Below, one piece after another: positions 45,839-56,488 of a stretch of DNA of 64,000 nt. The DNA lies in NCBI GenBank assembly GCA_029204225.1, contig CM055099.1:47678542-47742541 (forward strand), written 5' to 3'. The notes under the pieces are model-generated. The model saw only the letters and a program-made list of their open reading frames with translations. It was not told where the DNA came from and made no database searches. A program made the position numbers and the translations under genes. The DNA comes from Diphasiastrum complanatum (Eukaryota; Streptophyta; Lycopodiopsida; Lycopodiales; Lycopodiaceae). The first letter of the stretch is position 1; every line of letters begins with the position of its first letter.

Positions 45839-46262
45839 ACTTGGCCATGGTATGACCAATCATAATAGTGCAATAGTTGTGGACATTCATGGCATCGCCT
45901 GCTTTAAGAATGGGGTGAAGGACATTGGTGCCCCAAGGTCTGGGGAAACCATCACCGACAGAGCTATTGAAACAGTGGGCTAGAAAAGGGGAGGCGAGTT
46001 TGGCAATTGGTTTGAGGAGCTCGACTGAAAGGAGGGCAATAACTCTAATTCTGGCCCAGGTTTGCTCAGAGGGGCGGCGTGATGGTTCGAATTTTTTCAT
46101 ACGAATGATGGTGTTGAAAGAAACAAGGATCTCAAGTGAAGGATTTTTATGTAGGACGGCAAACTTGCATACTTGTATTTTTTTTTTTCTGTCAAATGAG
46201 TCATCATGATCCAAAGATCGATAGAAATGGGTGCAAGGAAATTGACAGACGGCAGACTCCAA
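45831..46262 (-). pseudogene. Non-LTR (LINE) reverse transcriptase fragment
   Basis: The minus-strand frame contains LLKPIAKLASPFLAHCFNSS, GFPRPWGTNVLHPILKAGDA and HTMAKLYATS. These fit the N-terminal RT block of LINEs (pattern P..W....I.PI.K.GD...NYR.I......K..A). It is cut at 45831 by the Copia D breakpoint, so the catalytic core is absent here. Confidence 0.6.
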
Positions 46263-46780
46263 AGTTTATAAGACGTGAGGGTGGATTTGTACTCAATAAT
46301 TCTGCTAGAAACAAAGGGTACTTGACAGCTTTTAGATTGGTAGAAGTCATAAGAAGAAGGGTCACCAATGTCGCATATGTCTTGAGAAAAGATCTTGAGC
46401 TGAGAGGCACTATCCTCATCAAGGTCATCGGTAAAGACTAGAGGAGCATCAAAAACAGAAGGAGAAAGGATAGCAGGAATAATACCATTTTCATTTTCCA
46501 AGCACATGAACACTTTTCTAATGTGCATATTACAAAACTTTTTCTCTTCTTCAAAATTTTCAACGAAATCATTAAGACGACTGTAAAGATTCTCTACTAA
46601 GCTCAAAGTGTCTTTCTTTTTAAGAAACTCAAGATAAATCTTTACCCAGTCAATAGTTTCGAGCAGATCAATTAGGCAAAGAATCTTATCCTCAGGTCCA
46701 GTAGAAGAACATATAGGCTCCCTATCAGTGTTAAAGACAAAATTATGCATCTCAACGGCCTTTTTCATACAACAAATCAA
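46097..46780 (-). CDS. Uncharacterised ORF, 227 residues
   Basis: An open frame from [20 protein letters not shown] to a tail at 46097, acidic and helical in the middle ([20 protein letters not shown]). Upstream, the frame extends to FVQTLICC before running into the GA microsatellite. A related fragment is at 31840-32046. It overlaps the LINE RT frame in another register, so the two may be the 5' part and RT part of one decayed element. No domain recognised. Confidence 0.35.
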   Translation of the reverse strand: MICCMKKAVEMHNFVFNTDREPICSSTGPEDKILCLIDLLETIDWVKIYLEFLKKKDTLSLVENLYSRLNDFVENFEEEKKFCNMHIRKVFMCLENENGIIPAILSPSVFDAPLVFTDDLDEDSASQLKIFSQDICDIGDPSSYDFYQSKSCQVPFVSSRIIEYKSTLTSYKLWSLPSVNFLAPISIDLWIMMTHLTEKKKYKYASLPSYIKILHLRSLFLSTPSFV

Positions 46781-46790
46781 TGTCTGAACA

Positions 46791-46793
<3 letters not shown>

Positions 46794-46884
<91 letters not shown>

Positions 46885-46915
46885 CGAGCGAGGGAGGGAG
46901 GGAGGGAGGGAGAGT
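46794..46915. repeat. (GA)n microsatellite
   Basis: An almost pure GA tract of more than 80 bp, continued by GCGAGAGAGCGAGCGAGGGAGGG. It generates the Arg-Glu repeat frame on the plus strand, which is not a gene. Confidence 0.95.
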
Positions 46916-48200
46916 GAAAAGAAAAAATTTGTTAGAATGTAAAAAAATTGATTATGATAATAGAATGGAATGGAATAAGATTACAATAGGATATCATAGA
47001 TTTGTAACAAAAGAATTAAATGAGATTAGAATAGATGCCAGCCAAATTTTTGACATAAAAATTCGGCCTAATTCTTTAGCTGATTTTAGTATTGTATAAA
47101 AAATCGGCATGTAAAGCCATAAAATTTTGATGTAAAAAATGGCAAAATTTTTGCCCGCCCAAAATGTGGCTAGAAGGAAATTTACTGCCTTAGAATTGGC
47201 CCCTTAATATTTTTGATGCCCCTTAAAGATGGCCCGTAGGATATTTAAAAAATTTCGGCTATTACGCCATTGTTACTATGTACCAAAATTTTGCTACTAA
47301 TAAAAAGCCCAACACTGTATTTTCAGGATCATGGCTCGGCGGGAAAAGGGTGCTTGGCTACCAAGAATTGCAACTTCAGGTCAACAGCAGTTACTCGATT
47401 GAAGCTCGATCAAGTGCACAAGTTTCGCAAAAGGAAAATTACATCAATAGGCCAATTGCAAGTCTATAAACAAGAATAGCTAAATAGGGGTTGAAACTGC
47501 CCTCCCGCTCCCAAAAAAAAGAAGCATAGGATGACACTAGTAGCCATGTGGAAGAGTGTGTACAAGTGGTTGTTGAGATACTAGAAGAGGAGGTGCATGA
47601 TTGGACTAAGGAGGACAAGGTCCCCTTTTGGCAACATTCAATGCCATGTACCAAAGAAGAAGGGGCCCACCAAATCTAGGACACATAGCAAAAGGGCAAA
47701 GAAAGATTGAAAGGGTGCACAAATGGCAATGTTATAAAAGGAACCCAAATATTTTATTTCAATATTATATAAGGAACCCAAATGCAAGCAAGTCTATTGT
47801 TTTCTTCTTTTTCTTCTTCCCTTCCTGGCTCACTCTCATCCGGTGGTTGTTGGTTGTGGTCTCTTCCCATTCAATGTTCTCTTGTAGCCCTCTAGTTTTT
47901 GGAGCAATGTGTTTGTAAGGATAGATTTGTCCCCTACCTGCTGTTGGGAAGATTTCACCTTTGTGTGAAGAGAATTAGAAAAGAAACGTGTTGAGAGGAG
48001 AATCAATTTTTTGAGTAATGTCCAGTTGTGTGAGATTGAAATGTGGGTATGACATGATAGGGGTGTATGTTATGTTGTGTTTTGTATTGTGAGCGTAAAT
48101 GCTGGACTTGTAATGGTGTGAGGGTTATAGATGGAATAGCATGATGGTGAGAGGAAGAACCCAGTTTTAACGGCAGCATCACCAAGCAAATTGATACTGA
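46916..48200. other. Gene-free stretch
   Basis: AT-rich to 47330, then moderately GC-rich DNA without a supported exon. Short frames on both strands lack recognisable motifs. Confidence 0.4.
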
Positions 48201-48440
48201 GAATCATCTGCTCCCTTCAATGCCACTAACAGCGACCCAGGTCTAATGTACAAAAGATTCCTTTCCTTGAAAAGAGCGTGAGACGGTGGCCCCCAGCTAG
48301 CTGCTAAAGGAGAACCCATCCTTCAGCCTTTCAATTGCAGTTCCGTTGGATACCATAGTCTATCAAGCCATGCAGAGTAGTCTCAGTCCTTGGTTCAACC
48401 AAGAGTTGTTGTGAACATCCAAGTTGTCAATAGTCCTGCT

Positions 48441-48696
48441 CTGAAGCTCTATTGACAACCATCTTGAAGAGTCCCTGCTATGTGTTTCTGCCTGGGCTTT
48501 CAACTCTGTGACCTCCAAGACTGCCATACTCAATCACATCAAGGCATCGCAGTTCCTTGCATTAGCCAACGTAGCAGTGATCTCGCTCATCCTACTGTCT
48601 AACTGTCAGAAATTCAAAGAGTTCAGAGCAAGAAATGTCCATGCTGGCCTGCATCTGTCCCACGCGATCAGGACGCTGCTGTTTCTCTTCTACTGA
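48441..48696 (+). CDS. Possible exon or gene fragment, unrecognised
   Basis: An open frame SSIDNHLEESLLCVSAWAFN... to Tyr-stop at 48696, about 84 codons. It includes a hydrophobic segment (FLALANVAVISLILLSN) and a C-terminal RTLLFLFY. It lies in a 48.2-49.0 kb interval of higher GC than its surroundings, as at the host gene on the left. No start codon or splice sites can be fixed and I recognise no family. Confidence 0.25.
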
Positions 48697-48960
48697 GTCC
48701 TACATCTTCGCCACTACCAGCGGACCTCTTGTGGGAAAGTAACAGGAGATGACAGAGATCTGGCCTCACATCTAGTGTCGCCCTTTCTCGCGCGCGATCT
48801 CACGCAGCCCTCCCTCCAGATTTCCGTCAGCCCTCCTCCAATACGTCGCCCTCCCTCTTCTCATTTCAAGCATGGGATCTCCTGGAATACTAAGAGTACC
48901 TTTGGATCAAGGGGCCCCTTATGGGTCTTACAAAAGATGGATTTCCCACTGAGCATGATC

Positions 48961-49702
48961 TTGGAGCCAATACTGAGGTATCCTTTCTCTCAATCTGGTT
49001 TTTGTCATTACATGTGTAATTTCAAAAATGAACTGACATTCTACATGTGTTAAAAATGATAGAATCAATTAGTTAGCATGGAATGATATGTTTTGCTCAT
49101 CATAAGCAATCATATTTTTGTTTATTCGCAACGCTTGATGTTTTTCTTGTAGACAATAAATTCTTAGTAGAAATACTTGTACGAGATCCTTAGTTATGCA
49201 TCTATGGAGAAGTCACGAGGTATACTTCTATCCCAGTCGTATTTCTATTTTCTATGTAAAGGTTAAAGATGTGTTTTGGGAAGCATGATAACCACATATC
49301 AATAGGATTGCTTATGTAACGTAGTTGATGTACTTATCATGGATATTAGAATATAATGGCTATGTGGATGCATTGCTTATGAGTTTATGCTAGCATTATG
49401 TAATCATGTTGAGTAAGATTTTGGACCTCGAGTGTGTACAATAATCAAGAAGGGATGTTGGTTGAATAATTAAGCATATCCGGTAGAATCCACCACTGCA
49501 AATCATTCGGGATTATTATACAAGGCGTAGCGTTCTACCACTTCTATAACCAATACGTCCATCGAATCTTGATACCAGGGGATCGATTCTTTCGAGTCAG
49601 CAAGCACCAGGCCAATGACAACTCACTACACGTTTACGAACTGACGGCGGAATTGACTTGGATTTGTGTAGGTATAGTAAGAATACATGGGCTGTACAAA
49701 AA
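48961..49702. other. Gene-free stretch
   Basis: No supported feature; AT-rich with incidental short frames. Confidence 0.35.
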
Positions 49703-49923
49703 ATCACGGCAAGGCGCGAACAGGGGCCCTTTGACTTGGTCATTCTTCACGACATAATTATATTTAACAATTAGCGACTATTGATTACATCAAACTAGAT
49801 TACTATTAGGTTAGTTAAGCCTCTTCTACTCATTAGTTAAAGTTGAATATATAGATGCTCAAGGATGTAGAGAAGGTATAGCTTGGTCAAAGGGCCCCTG
49901 GTCGTGCCTTGCCGTGATTTTAA
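49703..49923. mobile_element. Short element with ~38-bp terminal inverted repeats (MITE-like)
   Basis: AAATCACGGCAAGGCGCG...GGGGCCCTTTGAC (49703-49739) is inverted at 49884-49923 (GTCAAAGGGCCCC...CCTTGCCGTGATTT), with about three mismatches in 38. The interior is AT-rich and non-coding. A further partial match to the terminus, CCTTACCGTGATTTTAGGG, occurs at 50100. No target-site duplication is obvious. Confidence 0.6.
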
Positions 49924-50484
49924 AATTCACCAATTTTTTTATTTTGCTCCCAAACGCTTTTTTTGGCCTTCTGATGAAGTGAAACGGCCAAAAATCGTGA
50001 TTTTGGGCACAAAAAAAAAATGAAAATTTGTCCTCTTGGACATGTTTTCATTGTTTTTTTTAGCATGGTTTTCATCTTTGAGAAGGCTTGATTTCTGTGC
50101 CTTACCGTGATTTTAGGGAGAAAAAAGAACCACTTTCAAATACAGTAGGCTGAAAATTTAGGCTATTTGACCAAAATTCACACTTTTGCTTAAAATTACA
50201 TTTCTATCTAGTATAAAAAGAATATTTTCATGATATCCCACTTATTTTCAAAATTAATAAATGTATATATTAAATCTAGATTGCAATGTTAATCATTTGT
50301 AGTGTTACTTGAACTTAAATTCATCATAGAAAACACATAACTACATTATGACAATAAACACTAAACACTTAACCAAGAATGAGTGAGAGTAATAATAGAA
50401 ATAGAGAGACTATTTATTATGTATTGAAAATATAATCAAAGGGGAATAGACTCTAGAGAGAATTAGCAAAAGTGAAAGAACGTC

Positions 50485-50489
<5 letters not shown>

Positions 50490-50540
<51 letters not shown>
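50490..50540. repeat. (GA)n microsatellite
   Basis: About 25 GA units in an AT-rich non-coding stretch. Confidence 0.95.
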
Positions 50541-50541
<1 letters not shown>

Positions 50542-51959
50542 TGTCTCAAAGGTATGCACACATGTGTGGCTATAAGTTAGCTAAGCATTTAGTTTAGTAA
50601 ATAGGTAAGCAAGCTCTTAGAAGTAGACTATATGATAGTAGGTATTGTTTGTGCAGTTATTGTTGGCTACTAGGTACTTTGTGTAGCTATTTTCGATTAC
50701 TAGGTACTTTCAAGTGTATCCATGTAGGATTAATGTAGGGTTAATGTTAGAGGTGTACTTTGTGGGCCCACACTTGATGTAATCTACACCACTGAATTTG
50801 CCATGTCATATGGACCATACCTGCTCAATTGTCACACTTTTATTGGTACATGTGTCGTCATTAACACTAATCAATATTAGTGAAGAGTCACTTTTTGAGT
50901 TCAAAAAGAGCCCTAATGAAAAATTCTCAAGTTTCTCGTATTGTTTTTACTCACTCGTCTTCCAACGCTCTCTAGACATTCAGATCTATCTCCAGACAAC
51001 TTGGCGAGTAATTAATTGCTTACTCGCCAACTTGTTTTTTTTCATTTTTTGACCACCTAATTATTCGTCGTCTTCAGAGAGTGCTTAGAAACCTCAGATC
51101 TAGCATCATGCAGCTCAACAAGTAGTTGGCTAATTACTCACACTATTTTTTGCAAATTTAAATTTTTCACCTTTTTGAAAATTCCTGTTTTTTTCTATTA
51201 CTTGCCAATTGAGATTTCTTGTGTTCCAACTAGTGACATTACTTGTCGTATGTATAGTAGCAAGTACAGTACTTGATCTACCATCTGTCAAACCGGCGAG
51301 TAATAATCTGATTTTTCGTCATATTTTTCGCCACCTGCTCATCTTTTTCACCCTCTTCACAATGTGTTTCGATTGTCATTCATAGTCCATAGACAGTCCG
51401 ACAAATAATTAGCATTACTCGTTGATTACTTGTCGCTACTCATTACTCACCATCAGAGAAATTTTAAATTTTTTGTGATTAATCTGAGTGACTGACCATC
51501 ATAATCCATCTACATTTCTTGGGTTTTCCCTATCACTTTTTATTTTTGCAATTCTTTTTTTTCTCCCACTTGATTTTCTGTTTGATCCCAATTTGATCTT
51601 GATCTAGTTTCAATTTCACCTCCATTCAATCTACACCTCCATCCATCCTCTGATCACCCTATCACATAAAAGATCTACAAAAATATCTAAAAATCCCAAA
51701 AAAAAAAAACAATACCAAAAATAGACACATTTTTCATTTCGATGTATGCATCTCAGATCCGGTAGGTGATTATTAACTCTGGATCTCTCAGATCTTGAGG
51801 AATTCGTTAATGTACCTATCGGAATACCCCATGAAATAGATCCACCAATGATGGATAATCCTAAGCTATTTGTACCTCATGCCATCAGGAACTTGAGAAC
51901 ACTAGCTCTGACTCTGATAACTCTGATGATAAGAGAAGACACCGAAAGAATGAAGGGCC
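50541..51959. other. Non-coding stretch, possible Ty3 LTR or leader
   Basis: Rich in ACTCGCC/ACTTGTCG/GCGAGTAA words. It includes a perfect hairpin with arms TTGGCGAGTAA and TTACTCGCCAA (51000-51031). It precedes Ty3 gag-like coding on the same strand, so part may be its LTR and leader. I could not define ends. Confidence 0.35.
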
Positions 51960-53345
51960 AGATGTAAAGATAAGTTTCATGATGATGCTTTCACTTCTAT
52001 GGCCAATAGTATTGACATGATCATATCCGCCATAGAGAAGTTGCACACCAGAGCAATGAGCAGTTCAGAAAGCTCTCCATTGACCTTACCACGGATGTTA
52101 ATCAAAAGTTGAATGGCTTGCAATCTGGACCCACCCATGTTGATCTTGGAAGAGAGTCCACTTGGTGTCCACACTGCACCGACAACCACACGAGGAATGA
52201 ATGCCCACAGTTTAGACAAAGGTTAGAGTGGCCCACATGATATTGCCACATCTGCAATATGAGCAATCATGACATAATCTATTACCGATACAACCTACGG
52301 AACCAAGCCCTTGTTGTTGTGCCAACGACAAGGTGCCTTACTGCAATGGTCGAGGTGATTGAAGAACCCTACTATCTCGAGGAAGAAGCACCAAATTATG
52401 TTCTAGTGCATTTCATAGATGGAGCAAATGGAGAGTTGATACCAATCTACATGAACCAGCTTTGTGGTACTATATTTAGAGCTCCCATTAAATGTTATGG
52501 ATGTGAAGGGAATCACAGAATTGTCGAGTGTCCTAACGAGCCACAATGCAACTTCGTGCCAATTTGCTGTGATTGTGGGTATAGACACCCATACCTAACA
52601 TGTCCAATGAGAAAGGAGAAACAATGAGATAGGAGAACCCAATGCATTTACAATGTATGTCTTCATCCATACCAGAGCGCAGAAAGAACTAGATAAAAAA
52701 CTAGCCAAATCCACTACTACAGGACCCATTAGTGGCTCATCAGGTTCTTTATATTTGGAGAATACTCCAATCCCACAGTTGAACAAGGAAACTTCAAACG
52801 CATGAAGGAATGTGTAAGAGAAGCCCAAGCTAGGGGATCAACCAAGAGAGGTAGCCCTAGAGCATGACAAGGGTCAACTCGGCGGTGGAATTGATCAACG
52901 ACCGAATGCTTCCCCTCACTCCTTGGTGAATTCAAAGTTGCTCTAGTTCGTCCGTGAGACCAGACAGAATGCACATGAGCATTCTAGTAGGGAGATTCCT
53001 TTCCAGAGCAAGGAGATGGAAAAGGATCATACAATTGTCTTGTTCGATCTATTGAGAGGAGATGTCCGAACACCATTGGGCACCTTGCTCAAAACGCACT
53101 CGACTTTATAGAAAGCATTGAAAGTGTAGATGGATGAACCAAGAAGTGACTGAACCAACCCACACCCACCAACCTAGTGAGACGAAGGAGCGGAAGGATT
53201 ACAACATGTCCACCAAGTATGAGTAGTATGGAAAAATGATACAAAATCCTTAACAATCCCAATCATGCATCGGGGGTTCCACAAGAATCAGCAGTAGTTG
53301 ATGGAGGATCCAGAGTGAATGTCATCTCCTCCAAGCCATGCCACA
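51960..53345 (+). pseudogene. Ty3/Gypsy gag-protease remnant with several zinc knuckles
   Basis: The plus strand encodes, across frames, WCPHCTDNHTRNEC, YCHICNMSNHD, CYGCEGNHRIVEC and CCDCGYRHPYLTC. Three are C-x2-C-x3-H-x4-C; the other is spaced x4 and has lost its last Cys. The longest open part is 52259-52627. Downstream, VVDGGSRVNVIS (about 53291-53330) looks like a retroviral-type protease start, with Gly-Gly where Thr/Ser-Gly is usual. Frameshifts and stops elsewhere. The 3' side is lost at the Copia D insertion point. Confidence 0.55.
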
Positions 53346-53407
53346 CATGGGGACTTTTATGGTCTCATTGTCTCATCTTTCGTCAATAAGGTTCGAGATG
53401 TGTGGAA

Positions 53408-54062
53408 TGTGAAAAATACAGATCCTAAGTGGATCTAAACTCCAAGATCATTGGCTTGAATGCTTGCACTCCAAACTACATAAGCTAGGAATTGGCAACA
53501 CATTCTATGCTACCTAGAATGCAAAGAACTTGATCAAAAAGCATTTATCACAAATGGAAACTTCCATAAACATCAAGTGCGGCCCAAAATAGCATTATAC
53601 AGTCCATAATACATCAGCCTACCACTTTTGGAAAGCACCTAAGATCATACACAATAGCTTGAAGACAATATACACAACAATGCTCTCAATGGAGGAAGAA
53701 ACAATGACAATGATCTATTGATCTCAATGAAGCATACAAAAGGTTTCTCCAACCTGTTCTCCACGACTTCCCTACTATTTATGGATGAGGAAGATGACTC
53801 TCTCTCCTCTCTCTAGAAGGTACTTGACCCTAGATATTCCCTATATAGGAAAAATAGCTAAAAATGGCTTATATGACCAAAATACATCAAAATGGTCTCA
53901 TTTTGAAGGGTATGAAGTTTGACACTTCATCATACTGAAAAAATACAGTAAATAAAAACATTGTGGCCTGGTTCACACGTGTGAAACTCCAGAACCAAAA
54001 CTATTTACAATTTTAGCCAATTTAGGCCTCAAACTAGCTAGGAAATGTTGACAATTTTCACA
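53408..54062 (-). repeat. Copia D 3' LTR
   Basis: 655 bp, apparently identical to 41930-42584 in reverse complement. The polypurine tract (minus strand GAAGAGGGAG) abuts it at 54063-54072, and the polyprotein stop codon lies within its first bases. Confidence 0.95.
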
Positions 54063-55956
54063 CTCCCTCTTCAACATTGGATGCTAGTTTCAACATAGTC
54101 TTTGAGCACATTCCAAGATTAGATCTATGCATTAAATATAGGTCCTTTCCCAATGGTTTGGTGAAGATATCAGCCACACACTCCTTTGAAGAGACATGTT
54201 GAAGCTCCACCTCTTTGGCAATGACTTGATCTCTCACAAAATGGTGAGCAATCTCAATGTGCTTGCTCCTTGCATGAAAAACAGGATTGCTTGCCAAGCT
54301 TTGGGCTGAAAGGTTATCACAAAGTATGATTGGAGTCTTCTCTGGTTCCAGCAAGTGAAGATCCAATAACATCCTCTTGATCCAAAGAATCTCCTTGGTG
54401 CATGTTGTTAATGCCTTGTACTCGGCTTCGGTGGAAGATAGAGAGATAGTTGGTTGCTTCTTTGATAGCCATGAGACCACTCCATCTCCAAGATAGATTG
54501 CAAAGGCACTTGTTGACTTCCTATCCATTTGATCACCTGCAAAATCTGAATCTGAAAATCCACAAAGGTTAGGTGTAGTACCTCCATACAAGATGCCAAA
54601 ATCTCTAGATCCCGAGATGTATCTAAGTACTCTCTTTCCTAGCTTCCAATGAGCCTCACTAGGATCTTGCATAAATTGACTTAGTTTACCAACCACAAAG
54701 CTTAGATCAGGTCTTGTGATGGTTAACCATATAAGAGATCCTATTAGCTTTCTATAGAGAGTAATGTCCTTGAAGGATCTTTCATTACTTCTTGTAGTTA
54801 GCTTTACATTTGATTCCATAGGAGTAGAAACAACTTTACAATCTTCCATATGAAACCTTTTTAGAATAGAGTTAACATACTTTTCTTGACATATGAATGT
54901 AGATTTAGAAGTTCTAATAATCTCTATTCCTAAGATATAATGAAGTTTACCAAGATCTTGAATTTCAAACTCTCTTTTGAGTGCCATCTTGATTTCATCT
55001 ATATCTAGATTGTTACCACCACTTAAGATAATGTCATCAACATAGATCAAAAGTAAAGTGATATCATTTTCATTCAATCTAAAGTAGAGAGAATGATCAT
55101 ACTCACTCATAACAAAGTTTTGAGAAAGTAAGAAGGAATTGAGCTTAGCATACCAACTCCTTGGTGCTTGCTTTAGCCCATACAAACTCTTTTGGAGATA
55201 GCACACATGATTAGGCTCATCATGTGAAACATAGCCCTCGGGTTGCTCCATGTAAATATCTTCTTCAAGATCACCATTCAAGAAGGCATTAGTAACATCC
55301 ATTTGCCACATATCCCAATCATAAAGAGTTGCAAGAGAGATTAGGATTCGAATAGTTACCATCTTTGCCACGGGTGCAAAGGTCTCATCATAGTCAATAC
55401 CATATTCTTGAGCATACCCCTTTGCCACCAACCTTGCCTTGTACTTGTTGATTGATCCATCTTGATTTGTCTTGATCTTGAAGATCCACTTACAACCAAT
55501 TGCCTTCTTGTCCTTTGGAAGCTTTACCAACCTCCATGTGTTGCTTTTGATGAGTGCTTGATGCTCATGATCCATGGCTTGGATCCATTCCTTCTTTTGA
55601 ATTGCTTCACCTACACAAGTTGGTTCATCAAAAGAGGTAAGAAAAGCAAAGTTAGAGTTGTCCACCACTTGCTTTCCTTTTTCATCATAGGTTAGCCTTG
55701 ATGGCTTAGCCCTTTGCCTTTGAGTCTTCCTTGAAGTTTGCTTTGGAGTGGCATCTCCATCTTCATCCAAGACATCTTGCACATCATGATGATTAGTAGG
55801 CACATCAACATCAACATCAACAACATTGGAAACATTCTCTTCATGAAAGATGACATCCCTACTTATGACAACTTTCTTTGTAGAAGGAATGTACACTTTG
55901 TAAGCCTTGCTTACTTCACTATAGCCAACAAACACGAAACATGCTGGTTTTTGCAA
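54058..55956 (-). CDS. Copia D polyprotein, C-terminal part: reverse transcriptase and RNase H
   Basis: It opens in the post-integrase region (FVGYSEVSKAYKVYIPSTKK) and continues with a linker (KEWIQAMDHEHQALIKSNTW). RT then shows CKWIFKIKTNQDGSINKYKA, WQMDVTNAFLNGDL, YGLKQAPRSWY and the catalytic YVDD (LLLIYVDDIILSG). RNase H shows GFSDSDFAGD, SLSSTEAEYKAL and DNLSAQSLA, then HIEIAHHFVRD, DIFTKPLG and a VEEGV tail. The frame is unbroken. Its true N-terminal half is at 43757-45830 on the other strand, so the ATG at 55956 is not a real start. Confidence 0.95.
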   Translation of the reverse strand: MQKPACFVFVGYSEVSKAYKVYIPSTKKVVISRDVIFHEENVSNVVDVDVDVPTNHHDVQDVLDEDGDATPKQTSRKTQRQRAKPSRLTYDEKGKQVVDNSNFAFLTSFDEPTCVGEAIQKKEWIQAMDHEHQALIKSNTWRLVKLPKDKKAIGCKWIFKIKTNQDGSINKYKARLVAKGYAQEYGIDYDETFAPVAKMVTIRILISLATLYDWDMWQMDVTNAFLNGDLEEDIYMEQPEGYVSHDEPNHVCYLQKSLYGLKQAPRSWYAKLNSFLLSQNFVMSEYDHSLYFRLNENDITLLLIYVDDIILSGGNNLDIDEIKMALKREFEIQDLGKLHYILGIEIIRTSKSTFICQEKYVNSILKRFHMEDCKVVSTPMESNVKLTTRSNERSFKDITLYRKLIGSLIWLTITRPDLSFVVGKLSQFMQDPSEAHWKLGKRVLRYISGSRDFGILYGGTTPNLCGFSDSDFAGDQMDRKSTSAFAIYLGDGVVSWLSKKQPTISLSSTEAEYKALTTCTKEILWIKRMLLDLHLLEPEKTPIILCDNLSAQSLASNPVFHARSKHIEIAHHFVRDQVIAKEVELQHVSSKECVADIFTKPLGKDLYLMHRSNLGMCSKTMLKLASNVEEGV

Positions 55957-55975
55957 AGATATTGCTTTAAGCTAT

Positions 55976-56283
55976 ATTAGAAAGGGTAAATGGCTTCATG
56001 AAAATGCTACTCTTACTAAGAATAGGATTGTCCATGATGAACTACAATGGCTTACAGACTTTCTTTATGTAAGTGGTATCGATAAAGCACAAAACATCAT
56101 AGGCAAAAACTTTGTACAAAAGTTGGCCATACAAAGACTTAGTAGTCCAAACTTTACTCCTTTTCCCAATAAACAATCTAACTCTGTTGAGGATTCCCTG
56201 TCATATATAATGGACACTACTACTAAGTTTTTACCAAAAAATTTCTTGGGTAATGATTCTCTACCACGCCTCCTCTGCACCTA
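55976..56283 (+). pseudogene. Unrecognised coding fragment next to the Copia D breakpoint
   Basis: An open plus-strand frame (RKGKWLHENATLTKNRIVHD, FVQKLAIQRLSSPNF, FLPKNFLGNDSLPRLLC) starts at the Copia breakpoint and stops at 56281-56283. It has no ATG near its start. In the pre-inversion order it would follow the LINE RT fragment of 45831-46262, but the sequence does not look like the next RT block. Origin unknown. Confidence 0.35.
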
Positions 56284-56488
56284 AAAAGCCCACAAAGGTT
56301 CATTTAGATGAATTACCAGCACTCACAATTGTTGTTTCAATGTACTTGCTAAATTTCTCACAGGAGCTTTTGGTATGCTGTCACCGTTCCTCATGGAGGG
56401 TGCAGGCCTTAAGGCAAATACATATAGGAGTATCCTAAGGGCAGACACAATTTTACATTGGCAATGTGAGTCATCTATGAATTTCTAT

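Larger units (their letters stand above)
53408..55975 (-). mobile_element. Copia D, 3' half, inverted relative to the 5' half
   Basis: 3' LTR 53408-54062, then RT-RNase H coding up to about 55950. The outer flank 53403-53407 is TGGAA, the reverse complement of TTCCA found outside the 5' LTR. Coding resumes at FVGYSEVSKAYKVY, just where the 5' half stops (DPSSKK). Confidence 0.95.

Noticed and set aside
46745-46942. Arg-Glu repeat protein on the plus strand
   Set aside because: Pure GA microsatellite.
50798-51052. 84-residue plus-strand frame
   Set aside because: AT-rich non-coding composition, no motif, and includes half of the hairpin at 51000.
41930-54062. Inversion by recombination between the two Copia D LTRs
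   Set aside because: The breakpoints lie between integrase and RT and in unrelated DNA, not in the LTRs.
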